Below the pieces are notes generated by a model. That model was not told the DNA's origin and ran no database searches. It saw nothing but the letters and a program-made list of their open reading frames with translations. A program made the position numbers and the translations under genes. DNA of 64,000 bases. It comes from CAVRUD01 sp963724285 (lineage in GTDB: Bacteria > Chloroflexota > Chloroflexia > Thermomicrobiales > UBA6265). Positions 9,210 through 17,939 of the stretch are shown here, piece after piece; the first letter of the stretch is position 1, and every line of letters starts with the position of its first letter. The stretch lies in assembly GCA_963724285.1 (NCBI GenBank), contig CAVRUD010000029.1, positions 445,617 to 509,616 of the forward strand, read 5' to 3'.

Positions 9210-9515
9210 TCAAAGCTTGCGAACCGCATAGATCGCCGAACTCGCCGGAGCATCCGCATCCATCTCTGGGAGCGGGCCGGCTCCGACCACTTCCCAGCCG
9301 TCGAGTGCCAGATCGACCCCAATAGTCTCCTGAGTCCACTGGTCGGCGTGCCAGACGAGATCAGTTAGTCCCAACACGGGTCGAAGTCGCGGTAAGGTTT
9401 CTTCACGGACAGTTGTGACGGCGCGCCCCGATTCCAGTGTCACCGTCAGATGTAACCGATCCTCCAACGGGGGATCGGCCAGGCGGACGTAACCTTGAAC
9501 TCTCCCAAACTGCAT
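9210..9515 (-). CDS. Small hypothetical protein (101 aa)
   Basis: The frame is complete, starts with ATG and lies 8 bp upstream of the membrane-protein gene that follows on the minus strand; its own start is 26 bp after the MFS gene upstream begins to end (that gene's stop is at 9542). The sequence is mixed alpha/beta ('RLHLTVTLESGRAV', 'VDLALDGWEVVGAG') with no signal peptide, membrane segment or cysteine. I do not recognise a family. Tight packing with its neighbours is the main evidence that it is a real gene. Confidence 0.55.
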   Translation of the reverse strand: MQFGRVQGYVRLADPPLEDRLHLTVTLESGRAVTTVREETLPRLRPVLGLTDLVWHADQWTQETIGVDLALDGWEVVGAGPLPEMDADAPASSAIYAVRKL

Positions 9516-9541
9516 CGCTATCGCACCGTCGCTACATACTG

Positions 9542-10780
9542 CTAGGGCTTTGCCCGCGAGAGACGATTATCCCACTCTATCGCGGGCTGGACAGGTTCGT
9601 CCTCGTACCGGCTGCCCAATCGCTCCCACGGGATTGTGGCCGCCAGCGCCGCGGCCGCCAACGCGAGCACCGACAGCAGACCAATTGCCCATTGAATCCC
9701 GATCTCGTCCGCGACTCTGCCGGTAATCGGTACTCCCAGGCCGCCTGTGATGAATCCCAATCCGAGGATCACTCCCGAGGCAATTCCAGTCCTTCCAGGC
9801 AAAAGCCGTTGTGCGGCGACAAGTGTCACCGAAAGGCTGGCATCGAAGCAGATGCCGACGAGTGCCCCAGTTACAAACGCGAGCGGGCCTGGAAATCCGG
9901 CGAACAGCAACAACGGCCCGATGCCGAGTAGAAGCGAGCTGACAATGATGCGACGAGATCCATAGCGGTCGGCCAGGACGCCACCGCCGATCGTCCCGAC
10001 GACGCCGGCGATGATGACCGTGGTCGCCAGCGCGCCGTAGAAGACGCTGCGATAGCCCAGATCGTCGTACCAGACCGAGATGAACTGGAGAGGAGCCATC
10101 AGAACCCAGGACCGGAGCATAACGACGATGATGACCCGCGCGAGGACGCCGTACTCGATTGGCGACGCTGCGTCTATGGTTCCAGCCGAAGCAAGCGCCG
10201 ACGCTGTCCGGGCCCGCTCAACCCGACCGGTTTGACTGTAGATCAGGGCCGCGACGACGATCGCAGGCACGAACAGGACCGCCGTTCCTTCCGTGCCGTA
10301 GATCGCCAGAAAGGCGACGGCGACGAGGGGTCCGAGGGCATATCCGGTCGTTCCGCCGGCGGTGTAGATCGACAGGGCGGTGTTCCGCTCCCGCTCGGGC
10401 GACACGGCGGCCGCGTTCGAGGCACCCAAGGGATGATACGCACCGGAGCCAATGCCCGCCAACGCCGCCAGTACGAGGATCATCGCGAAGGAATCGGCGA
10501 ACCCGAGCAGAGAAATGAAGCAAGCACCCCAGACAAGCGGAATCGGGACAAACCAGCGCCGGCCAAATCGGTCGGAGATATAGCCGAAGAACGGTTGCGA
10601 CAGGGAAGACGCCGAGGAATAGGCCAGGGTGATGCCGCCCACCGCGGCATTGTCAAGGTCGAAGCGGTCCTTGAAGTCCGGATAGAGCATCGGGATGACG
10701 CCACCCATCAGGTCGTTGGTGAAATGGCCCAACATCAGCGTGAGCAACGCGCCATTAGCAAGGACACGGGTTAGCTTCAC
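9542..10780 (-). CDS. MFS transporter, fosmidomycin-resistance (Fsr)-like
   Basis: About 412 residues with twelve predicted membrane segments. The first helix begins 'LLTLMLGHFTNDLMGGVIPML', followed by 'SSASSLSQPFFGYISDRFGRRW' (the MFS loop 2-3 motif) and 'GIGSGAYHPLGA', a combination typical of the Fsr family of drug/proton antiporters. The substrate cannot be read from sequence. The frame extends upstream to 11167 but would overlap prfB on the other strand. The GTG at 10780 begins just before the first helix; a TTG at 10804 with GGGAG eight bases upstream is a good alternative adding eight residues. It is divergent from prfB. Confidence 0.85.
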   Translation of the reverse strand: MKLTRVLANGALLTLMLGHFTNDLMGGVIPMLYPDFKDRFDLDNAAVGGITLAYSSASSLSQPFFGYISDRFGRRWFVPIPLVWGACFISLLGFADSFAMILVLAALAGIGSGAYHPLGASNAAAVSPERERNTALSIYTAGGTTGYALGPLVAVAFLAIYGTEGTAVLFVPAIVVAALIYSQTGRVERARTASALASAGTIDAASPIEYGVLARVIIVVMLRSWVLMAPLQFISVWYDDLGYRSVFYGALATTVIIAGVVGTIGGGVLADRYGSRRIIVSSLLLGIGPLLLFAGFPGPLAFVTGALVGICFDASLSVTLVAAQRLLPGRTGIASGVILGLGFITGGLGVPITGRVADEIGIQWAIGLLSVLALAAAALAATIPWERLGSRYEDEPVQPAIEWDNRLSRAKP

Positions 10781-10964
10781 CGAGACATTGCTCTTTGACT
10801 CCAAACGGGGACTCCCGGAAACCCAGCCACACCTGGATCTCACGAGCGTGGATGGTAGCCGATTATCATCGGGTTCAAGCCTGACGCTATACTCAAGCGC
10901 ACATCTTGGTGTGCCAGCAACGTTCGCTTCAATCCACCTCGTATCAGCAAAGGAACCGTTAGCG

Positions 10965-12072
10965 ATGCCAGTCGAATCGACACGTGCCGTCTCGTCGCTG
11001 CGCAATCGGCTTGACATGATCGCGGTGCGTCTTTGACTTAGCCGGCAGCGAGCGCGAGATCGAAGATCTCGAGCAGAGAAGCGTGCAGCCGGGATTTTGG
11101 GACGATAACAACGCCGCCCAGGCAGCCATGCGCCGCCTGGGTGAAATGCGCGCCCGGGCTGACACATGGCGAGGGCTGGCGCAGCAGCTCGAGGATCTCG
11201 AGACGCTGTCCGAGCTCTCGAGCGGCGATCCCGAACTCGCCACCGAGGTCGAGCGCGAGACGCAAGAAATTACCGACGAACTCGACCGGCTTGAGCTGCA
11301 GTTGGCCCTATCCGGGCCGCACGACGGCTCCGATGCGATCCTGGTCGTCCACTCAGGCGAAGGCGGAGTCGACGCTCAGGACTGGTCCAGCATGCTCGCC
11401 CGGATGTACCTCCGCTGGGCAGAAAAACGCGGCTACTCAGCGGATTTGCTCGATGAGACCGAAGGCGAGGAAGCCGGGATCAAGAACGCCACAATCGAAA
11501 TTCGGGGACCGAATGCCTACGGGCTGACCAAAAGCGAAGCTGGCTCACACCGGTTGGTCCGGCTTTCCCCGTTCGATGCCGCCCACCGGCGCCACACCGC
11601 CTTCGCCCTTGTCGAAGTCCTACCGGAGATCGAGGGCGACAGCGACATCGCCATTAACCCAGACGACATCCGTGTCGATACCTATCGTTCTTCGGGTGCA
11701 GGCGGGCAACACGTCAATAAGACGGACTCCGCCGTGCGGATCACGCACTTTCCGTCCGGCATCGTCGTGACCTGTCAGAACGAACGCAGCCAGACGCAGA
11801 ACCGAGAAACCGCGTTCAAGATTCTGAAAGCTCGCCTGCTCGAAAAGCGACTGCGCGAAGAGGCCGAGGAACGGTCGAAGCTGAAAGGCGAGCACACCGC
11901 GGCTGGATTCGGCAACCGTATCCGCTCCTACGTTCTCCACCCGTATACCCAGGTCACCGACCATCGCACGGACACCAGCGTCGGCGACGCTCATGCGGTG
12001 CTTGATGGTGGACTTGATCCGTTCATCGACGCTTACCTGCATCAGCAGATCGCCCCCGGGGACGATGCCTAA
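10965..12072 (+). CDS. prfB: Peptide chain release factor 2 (programmed +1 frameshift)
   Basis: RF2 reads UGA and UAA stop codons and triggers peptide release. Translation starts at the ATG at 10965, gives 23 codons ending VRL and meets an in-frame TGA at 11034-11036. A +1 shift on CTT-TGA-C continues into the 345-codon main frame (DLAGSEREIEDLEQ...), for a total of about 368 residues, the normal size. The main frame has the RF2 tripeptide SPF ('LSPFDAAHRRHTAF') for stop recognition and the GGQ catalytic loop ('SSGAGGQHVNKTDSA'). The stop overlaps the next ATG (TAATG), so the protease gene is translationally coupled. Confidence 0.95.
11028..11037 (+). promoter_or_regulatory. prfB: prfB autoregulatory +1 frameshift site
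   Basis: The sequence CTTTGAC at 11031-11037 is the classic RF2 recoding site: a Leu codon that can slip, an in-frame TGA and a following C that makes the stop weak. A short purine stretch (GCGGTG) just upstream could act as the stimulating internal Shine-Dalgarno element. When RF2 is scarce, ribosomes pause at the TGA and slip to the main frame. This is established biology for prfB. Confidence 0.93.
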
Positions 12073-13388
12073 TGGGCAATAGACGACTGCGAATATCGCT
12101 CGTGGCCGCCGTAATGTTGGCGATGCTGACCGCCGCATTTTTTGCACGTATCCCCGCGCCGGCCGCGGCCCAGGTCGCGACGGCCGATGTCACCTTCGGC
12201 GAACTTACCGCGACGCCATCATTCCCGGAGGTCATCAACTTCGGGTTCTCGGCACAGACGAGCGAAGAGATTGAACGCGTTGAGCTCCTGTTCAACGCCG
12301 TGGGTGAAGAGACCCTTCACCTGATCACGGCCGACACAGCAGAGGGCGAGCAGACCGCGTTCGAATTCGGCCTCAACATGTTCCAGAACTACTACCCGCC
12401 GGGTCTGGACCTCGAATACCGGTGGCGGGTCACGAGCACGTCAGGTGCCGTCGCGGAGTCGGAGACTCAAATCATCGGCTGGTATGACACCAGGTTCGAT
12501 TGGACCTCGATCTCCAGCGACCAGGTGACGGTCTACACCTACGCCACCAACGAGAATTTTGCCGAAGAGATCCTCGCGTCGGCTCAAGGCACGATCGATG
12601 AGTTGGAGTCGGTGTATGGCGTCGAACGGAGCGAGCCGCTCCGGATCTGGGTCTACGACTCCCAGGAAGACCTTGGCGGGGCGACCGAGCCGAACAGTGA
12701 GCCCTGGATCGCGGGGGTGTCCTATCCCGGAAGGTACCTCGTTTTGGCGGCGGTCCCCGACGGCAACAGCATGGAGCTTCGCCGGGTGATTCCCCACGAG
12801 GTCAGCCATCAGGTCCTCTATCAGGCCACGCAAAACCCCTTCAACTTCCCGGCTACCTGGCTGGACGAGGGGATGGCAACCTACACCCAGGACGTCGGCA
12901 CCGACGGGTTCGTCGAGCTGGTCGAAGAGGCGGCGGATTCTGGTTCCCTGATGCCGATCGAAACGCTCAACATGTCATTCCCCTACGACGACACGTTCCA
13001 ACTGGCCTACGCCGAAAGCTATAGCATCGTCAGCTTCATCATCCAGACCTACGGCGAGGAAGCGCTCGGCAACGTGCTTACGGCGTACAAAGAGGGAGTC
13101 ACGCACGAGGAGGCAGTCCAGGCTGGGCTGGGTATCTCGATCGAGGAACTCGACCGGCTTTGGCAAGCCAGCCTCGGCGTAGAACAGCGTCAATCGGACG
13201 ATGGTACCGGCGGCGGAACCGTCGATCTGACGGGCGGAGATTGGATCAATGCCATCATGGCGATGGTCTTGCTGCTCGCCGTGCCCTTAACATTGGTGCG
13301 CTGGCGTCGAGCACGACGGTCCCAGCCAGAGGAAGAGATCGAGCAGGGGTATACGATGCACCTCGTACAACCGGTGAAAGAACAGTAG
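12072..13388 (+). CDS. Membrane-anchored HEXXH peptidase (MA-like gluzincin)
   Basis: The 438-residue protein has a signal peptide (hydrophobic core 'LVAAVMLAMLTAAFF' ending AAAQ), an exported domain and a C-terminal membrane anchor ('INAIMAMVLLLAVPLTL') followed by RWRRARR, giving an outside orientation. The zinc motif is HEVSH (His242, Glu243, His246), with the downstream acidic ligand in 'WLDEGMATYTQ', which is the gluzincin arrangement of the peptidase MA-like family. The N-terminal half is a beta-rich domain with no recognised motif. It starts in the stop codon of prfB. A role in cell-surface proteolysis is inferred; no substrate is evident. Confidence 0.8.
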   Translation: MGNRRLRISLVAAVMLAMLTAAFFARIPAPAAAQVATADVTFGELTATPSFPEVINFGFSAQTSEEIERVELLFNAVGEETLHLITADTAEGEQTAFEFGLNMFQNYYPPGLDLEYRWRVTSTSGAVAESETQIIGWYDTRFDWTSISSDQVTVYTYATNENFAEEILASAQGTIDELESVYGVERSEPLRIWVYDSQEDLGGATEPNSEPWIAGVSYPGRYLVLAAVPDGNSMELRRVIPHEVSHQVLYQATQNPFNFPATWLDEGMATYTQDVGTDGFVELVEEAADSGSLMPIETLNMSFPYDDTFQLAYAESYSIVSFIIQTYGEEALGNVLTAYKEGVTHEEAVQAGLGISIEELDRLWQASLGVEQRQSDDGTGGGTVDLTGGDWINAIMAMVLLLAVPLTLVRWRRARRSQPEEEIEQGYTMHLVQPVKEQ

Positions 13389-13390
13389 CG

Positions 13391-13729
13391 ATGGCCGAAA
13401 CGACCGATTCCAGCGCGCCGAGCTTGCGGGCCGCGATCCTCGATCCGGCGGCGATCGAGCGAAAATTGGCGCTGAACACGTATAACGTCGACATGAGCCG
13501 GGCCCACATCCGGATCATTGACCATGATGTGTGCCTGCAATGTGAGCGGCAGCAGTGTATCAACTGCTGCCCGGCGAACTGCTATACGCCCCAAGAAGAC
13601 GGTAGGGTGCTGTTCTCCTACGAGGGTTGCGTCGAATGTGGCACCTGCCGCATCGTCTGCCATGTCTTCCGCAACATCGAATGGACCTACCCGCGAGGAG
13701 GCTTTGGCATCCAGTATCAGTACGGGTAG
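13391..13729 (+). CDS. fixX: FixX-type 4Fe-4S ferredoxin
   Basis: The 112-residue protein matches FixX along its length: 'KLALNTYNVDMSRAHIRI', then CLQCERQQCINCCPANCY, 'SYEGCVECGTCRIVC' and the C-terminal 'WTYPRGGFGIQYQYG'. FixX normally accepts electrons from the FixABC electron-transfer flavoprotein/quinone-oxidoreductase complex. FixA, FixB and FixC are not in the window, so the partner must be encoded elsewhere or differ. The start ATG is 2 bp after the protease stop; a longer upstream frame only shadows the protease gene. A second ferredoxin gene follows 38 bp downstream. Confidence 0.88.
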   Translation: MAETTDSSAPSLRAAILDPAAIERKLALNTYNVDMSRAHIRIIDHDVCLQCERQQCINCCPANCYTPQEDGRVLFSYEGCVECGTCRIVCHVFRNIEWTYPRGGFGIQYQYG

Positions 13730-13767
13730 TCTTCCCCTGCCGCCAATCCGCGAGGAGCCTCTTTGCG

Positions 13768-14283
13768 ATGTATTGGACGAAAAAACACGTCCTGATCTGC
13801 AATGCCGCCCATTGCGCCGGCAAAGGCGCCAATGATGTCGCGGGCCGCCTTCGCCTTGAGGTCATTCGCAAAGGTCTCGACGCAGAAATCCTGGTGAATA
13901 ACTGCGGCACGATCGACCTGTGCGATATCGGCCCAAACATCGTGATCTACCCCGACAACGTGATTTACCGAGGGGTAGCGATCAAGGACATCCCAGATAT
14001 CGTCGCCCATCTTCGCGGCGGTCCAGTGGTCGAACGCCTGCTGCTGTCCGAACAGTCCCCGGAAGAAGTCGCCCGAAAGGGGTTCTACGCGGCGGCACTG
14101 GAACTCGGCAATCCGTCTCCGGCGAGTGAATTCATCGCGCTGGCCGAGCAACACGGTTACGATGAAGCCTGGATCGCCGAGCAGCAGCGACGAGGGTTCA
14201 TCGCTCGCAAGCCGGCTGACGATGGCTCTGGAGATCAGATCACAGTTACGAAGAAAACTCGCGTGCGTTATGGGCTGGCCTAG
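13768..14283 (+). CDS. Thioredoxin-fold 2Fe-2S ferredoxin-like protein
   Basis: The 171-residue protein starts with ATG after a GAGGAG ribosome site. The N-terminal 90 residues have the TRX-like ferredoxin pattern: 'VLICNAAHCAGKGA' (first two cysteines), 'VNNCGTIDLCDIGPNIVIYPD' (last two) and 'VIYRGVAIKDIPDIVAHL'. This fold holds a 2Fe-2S cluster in Shethna-type ferredoxins and NuoE. The C-terminal 80 residues are helical and unassigned. Pairing with a fixX-type gene suggests a shared electron-transfer job; the electron donor is not visible here. Confidence 0.8.
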   Translation: MYWTKKHVLICNAAHCAGKGANDVAGRLRLEVIRKGLDAEILVNNCGTIDLCDIGPNIVIYPDNVIYRGVAIKDIPDIVAHLRGGPVVERLLLSEQSPEEVARKGFYAAALELGNPSPASEFIALAEQHGYDEAWIAEQQRRGFIARKPADDGSGDQITVTKKTRVRYGLA

Positions 14284-14307
14284 CGGTGCCGCACATGTCC
14301 TCCGCCG

Positions 14308-14313
14308 TATAAT
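14308..14313 (+). promoter_or_regulatory. Candidate -10 element upstream of the PAP2 gene
   Basis: A perfect TATAAT lies 19 bp before the ATG at 14333, in the short gap after the ferredoxin gene. No good -35 hexamer is seen at the usual spacing. If real, the transcript would have a very short leader. Confidence 0.35.
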
Positions 14314-14332
14314 CGCGCCGGGGGCGCGATAG

Positions 14333-15370
14333 ATGTCGTTACATACTCCTGACTCTGCAAGGCTGGCGAAGCACGACGAAGAGGACGTGCCCGAGACAAG
14401 CACGCGCTCAAGTTTCCGGCAGTACCTGTCCCGGGGCCTGGCGATTCGGATCGCGATAGGCGTGGCCCTGATCGTCGCAGCCACGCTCACCAACCGGTCA
14501 TACCTGGGCTGGGGCTTATTCGTCACATTTGCGATCGTCCTCGTCCCGCTCGGCCGGGTTCGATCGTTCGCGTTGTCCTTCGTGCCCTATGCGGCCGTCT
14601 GGTTCATATTCACGGCCCTGCGTTCTCTTGCCGACGAGACGGCATTGGCGCGCACGCTGAACATGAACGTGGCCCGATTCGAGCGCTGGCTCTTTGGCGG
14701 AGAGTTACCGAGCATCACGCTCCAGGATGCCTTTTACGACCCAACGAACCTCCGGCTTCACGACTATTTCTTTACCGGCATCCACTGGTCATATTTCATC
14801 ATCCCTCACTTCGTGGCGGTGCGCGCCTGGCAGAAGGACCCCGCCCTATTCCGCCACTACCTATCGGCCCTGACACTCCTCCTCGGAGTCGGTCTGGGAA
14901 TCTATTTCTTGATTCCATCGAATCCGCCCTGGCTTGCCGGGGAGTCGATCGATAGCCCCGCCGCCGCTACCGTCATCCGGATCATGGAGCCCGTCGGTGA
15001 ATCTCTCGGGGGTGGGCTCTACCAGGCCAGCTACAAGGTGGTCGGTGAGTCCAACCCAATCGCCGCAATGCCCTCGATCCACATGGCAATCACCTTCCTG
15101 CTCGTATTCCCGGCAGGCTACTTCGGCAGGCGGTGGAAATTCCTCGCCTGGATCTACGCAGCCTCCATGGCCGCCGCTCTGGTCTACCTTGGGGAGCACT
15201 ATGTTATCGACGTCGCCGTCGGCATGCTCATTGCCGCCTATGGCTGGTGGGCGGCGGGAGCCTGGCTTTCCGGCCACGTCCTCTCAATCTCCCGGGGCCG
15301 TCAACTTGAACCGATTGTGCCCACAGGCTCCCCGGCGACATCGGGCGTCTCCGCGGTGACGAGGTCGTAA
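14333..15370 (+). CDS. PAP2-superfamily membrane phosphatase/phosphotransferase
   Basis: The 345-residue protein has about six membrane segments after a polar N-terminus of about 40 residues. The PAP2 active-site motifs are present: 'AAMPSIHMA' (Ser-x-x-His, motif 2) and 'YLGEHYVIDVAVG' (His and Asp of motif 3); motif 1 is less clear, as is usual in the inositolphosphotransferase-like PAP2_3 branch. Likely substrates are lipid phosphates or phospholipid headgroups at the membrane. Other genes here (pgsA, ino1, an acyltransferase) make an inositol-lipid role possible but not shown. Its stop overlaps the next ATG (TAATG). Confidence 0.82.
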   Translation: MSLHTPDSARLAKHDEEDVPETSTRSSFRQYLSRGLAIRIAIGVALIVAATLTNRSYLGWGLFVTFAIVLVPLGRVRSFALSFVPYAAVWFIFTALRSLADETALARTLNMNVARFERWLFGGELPSITLQDAFYDPTNLRLHDYFFTGIHWSYFIIPHFVAVRAWQKDPALFRHYLSALTLLLGVGLGIYFLIPSNPPWLAGESIDSPAAATVIRIMEPVGESLGGGLYQASYKVVGESNPIAAMPSIHMAITFLLVFPAGYFGRRWKFLAWIYAASMAAALVYLGEHYVIDVAVGMLIAAYGWWAAGAWLSGHVLSISRGRQLEPIVPTGSPATSGVSAVTRS

Positions 15371-16383
15371 TGGCCACGGCCCATCGCTCGAAGGCCCTGT
15401 CGACGATCGGCGCCGGGCCACTTGGCCCTCCAATTCCCAATCCAGCAGCCCAGGCAACGCCTGAATTTGCCCATCGGGCCGAAGTCGACTTCGCCGCCCT
15501 GCTGGACTTCTACCGGATCGAATGGGAGTACGAACCGGTCTCGTTCCCCCTGCAACGGGCAAATGACGGCCGGATCGTCCAGATGTTCACACCCGATTTC
15601 TACTTGCCCGAACAGGAACTCTTCGTCGAACTCACGACGATGAAGCAAAGTCTGATCACCAAGAAACACGGCAAGATCCGCCGGCTGAAGGAACTGCATC
15701 CCGAAATCAAGGTGATGCTGCTCACCCGGCGAGACTATCACGAACTGCTCAGCCAATACGGCTACGGCGCGGTCGAGATCACGGCGCTGCCCGAGTCGGA
15801 TATCGATCGCATCCTCTACAGCCAGAGCGAAATCGCCGCTCGCGTGGCCGAACTCGGGCATCAGATTTCTGAGGACTACGCCGACAGATCCCTGATCCTC
15901 GTCGGCATCCTAAAAGGCGTCACCTTCTTCATGGCGGATCTTGCCCGGGCAATCACCAGACCGCTGGCCCTCGACTACCTCGCCGTGGCGCCGCCGCAGC
16001 CTGAACAATCAGAGCGAGTCAGGTTCATCAAAGACCTCAATCTGGAAATCAAGGACCGTGATGTCCTCCTGATCGAGGACATTCTCACCACCGGCCTCAC
16101 GATCGACTTCGTGATCTCACGGCTCAACGACCGCCGGCCGGCCAGCCTTGAAATCTGTGCGCTCTTCGACAAGCGCGATCAGCGGGTGGTGGATGTTCCC
16201 GCCCGCTATATCGGATTTCAGATTCCCAGCGCGTTCGTGGTTGGCTACGGGCTCGACTATCGCGAGCTTTACCGGAATCTGCCGTTCGTCTGTGTGCTTC
16301 GTCCAGAGGTGTATGCCCGCGACGCGAATGAGAGCGAGGCCGGCGACGACGGCATCACGACTCCGATCGCTGCAACCAGCTAA
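15370..16383 (+). CDS. Fusion of a PD-(D/E)XK-like domain with an HPRT-like phosphoribosyltransferase
   Basis: The 337-residue protein has two parts. Residues about 35-130 look like a restriction-endonuclease-like fold: 'FYRIEWEYEPVSF', 'FTPDFYLP' (PD motif) and 'LFVELTTMKQ' (E-x-T in place of E-x-K), then a helix with KKHGKIRRL. Residues about 145-315 are hypoxanthine phosphoribosyltransferase-like: 'LVGILKGVTFFMADL', 'VLLIEDILTTGLTIDF', 'KRDQRVVDVP' and 'FVVGYGLDYRELYRNLPFV'. The PRPP loop normally reads EDIxDTG or EDIxDSG; here the catalytic-base Asp is Thr240. The SY pair of flexible loop 2 is also replaced (APPQ). Purine salvage activity is therefore uncertain. Translation is coupled to the PAP2 gene. 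Confidence 0.82.
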   Translation: MATAHRSKALSTIGAGPLGPPIPNPAAQATPEFAHRAEVDFAALLDFYRIEWEYEPVSFPLQRANDGRIVQMFTPDFYLPEQELFVELTTMKQSLITKKHGKIRRLKELHPEIKVMLLTRRDYHELLSQYGYGAVEITALPESDIDRILYSQSEIAARVAELGHQISEDYADRSLILVGILKGVTFFMADLARAITRPLALDYLAVAPPQPEQSERVRFIKDLNLEIKDRDVLLIEDILTTGLTIDFVISRLNDRRPASLEICALFDKRDQRVVDVPARYIGFQIPSAFVVGYGLDYRELYRNLPFVCVLRPEVYARDANESEAGDDGITTPIAATS

Positions 16384-17119
16384 AGAATCGCTCAGCGACG
16401 CGCTGGTAATACGCAGACATCTCGGGGACGTCGAGCACCTGAAGGAGCCTGAGGTATTCGGCACGTTCGTCCGCTTCCTGGCGATAGGTTTGGCGCTGGA
16501 AATAGGCGTTGTACAAGCGCACGGCCACGGCGCTGAACCGGCCGATGGTCGCTTGAAGGCGGAGCTTGTCCATGTCCCGGATGCTCGGCGGCGGCCATTC
16601 GGCAATCCGAGGGGGAGGCCAGTCGTCTGGATCGAAACCGGGAAACTCTCCAACCCCGAACGGCACTGGTCCTTCGACGGTCATAGTGACCACCCGGACC
16701 GGAGCGTATAGTCCGCGACCGCTGTCGCCGACGGCCAGGATTGGCATCGGCACGTCGAGACGGCCCGGATAGCGATCTGATGGCACCGGAAATCGCGGGA
16801 GACTGCCCGGATGGTGGGCGCCATTCTGAGACGCGAACTCGGCCGCTTTCTCCATGACGGCGTCCAGAAATCCGGTCGTCGGCTCCGCCCCAGTCGAAGG
16901 TACGCTGCCGAAGAATGACGCGATATCAAATCGGTAGCGCCGCTCATCTCCGTCCGACGAGCGCAGTTCAAGGGTATCGACCGCTCCAGACTCTGTTCGA
17001 CTCAGCGTTTGCGACTGGATTGACCATTCGCGATCGTCCGGCGGAAACGCCGAGACGAAGGCGTACTCCTCGTCTATGGAGTCGGCCCGAATCAGCCTGC
17101 TGAACTGTTCGTCATTCAT
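16355..17119 (-). CDS. Hypothetical protein (254 aa)
   Basis: From the ATG at 17119 the protein has 254 residues. It overlaps the end of the preceding minus-strand gene by 8 bp (ATGAATGA), a sign of coupled translation, and its 3' end overlaps the HPRT fusion on the other strand by 29 bp. The sequence is soluble, with a Pro-rich stretch ('WPPPRIAEWPPPSIRDM') before two C-terminal helices. No signal peptide or known motif is seen. The upstream neighbour is a membrane-anchored protein, so the pair may work together. A longer frame to 17503 is a shadow of that neighbour. Confidence 0.6.
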   Translation of the reverse strand: MNDEQFSRLIRADSIDEEYAFVSAFPPDDREWSIQSQTLSRTESGAVDTLELRSSDGDERRYRFDIASFFGSVPSTGAEPTTGFLDAVMEKAAEFASQNGAHHPGSLPRFPVPSDRYPGRLDVPMPILAVGDSGRGLYAPVRVVTMTVEGPVPFGVGEFPGFDPDDWPPPRIAEWPPPSIRDMDKLRLQATIGRFSAVAVRLYNAYFQRQTYRQEADERAEYLRLLQVLDVPEMSAYYQRVAERFFSWLQRSES

Positions 17120-17765
17120 CGTCCGTGTTGCTCGCTGCATCCGATTCGGATCCGGAACGTCGCCCACCCATCCATTCGGCGTCAGGGGCTCCCTGAAGTA
17201 CCCGGTTGGGTGGGCCAAGCTGGACGAGGATCTCCAACTGCTTTTGGAACGTCTCCGCATCGGGGATATCGCGGCGTGTCTGCATCGGTCGCTCGAAGCG
17301 GAGGATCCCCCCATCGGCGTCATACAGGACGCGGCCCCAGGCTCTTCTCGTATCGAATATCCCCGCGGCTCCGGTCGTGAGGATGTCTCGCATGTCGGCG
17401 GTGAGGGCATCCGGTGAGGGCAGAGTCTCCTCATTCGGGTCGGCTTCGCCGGACTTTGACCCCGTGGTCGTCCAGCGCCAGCTCGCTCCGCCCGCTGCGT
17501 CAATCAGATCGGTCTGGAAGACGCGTCCCGGACCATCCGATCCGCTGGTCACCCGGCAGAAGGCGAGGTGTCCCCGGTAATTTCCCGAAACAACCGCCTC
17601 ATCCAGGTCGATCGATCCATCGACGATGGTGGCCAGCGGCCGTAGCGCCGCATCAAGATCCGCTTTGGCGCGCCGGTTGAACATGACCGCCAGATAGGCG
17701 GTGGCAAAGAGCGCGATAAAGACCACAAAACACATAGCAATCGCAAACTGCACATAGACGTTCAA
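17112..17765 (-). CDS. Hypothetical N-terminally anchored membrane protein
   Basis: The chosen TTG at 17765 has AAGGAG ten bases upstream and puts the single membrane helix ('FAIAMCFVVFIALFATAYLAVMF') at the N-terminus, giving 217 residues; a GTG at 17876 would add 37 polar residues. After the helix comes 'NRRAKADLDAALRPLATIVDGSIDLDEAVVSG', which resembles the membrane-proximal part of some phospholipid-sensing or DUF-type proteins, but I do not recognise a family. It overlaps the next gene by 8 bp. It is divergent from an MFS gene. Confidence 0.6.
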   Translation of the reverse strand: MNVYVQFAIAMCFVVFIALFATAYLAVMFNRRAKADLDAALRPLATIVDGSIDLDEAVVSGNYRGHLAFCRVTSGSDGPGRVFQTDLIDAAGGASWRWTTTGSKSGEADPNEETLPSPDALTADMRDILTTGAAGIFDTRRAWGRVLYDADGGILRFERPMQTRRDIPDAETFQKQLEILVQLGPPNRVLQGAPDAEWMGGRRSGSESDAASNTDDE

Positions 17766-17939
17766 TCCGCCGCGACTCCTTACGGGCCACTTGCGACCAA
17801 TCTCTTCAGGCTCCGACTGTATCCTAATCGCCCCGGATGAGGCCAGCGCCGGCCCGCCGCTGCGAGCGTCACGCACCCTGTAGAATGGCGCAGCACGCTT
17901 GAACCACGAACAAGACCTACTGATGGGAGACCGACGAAC

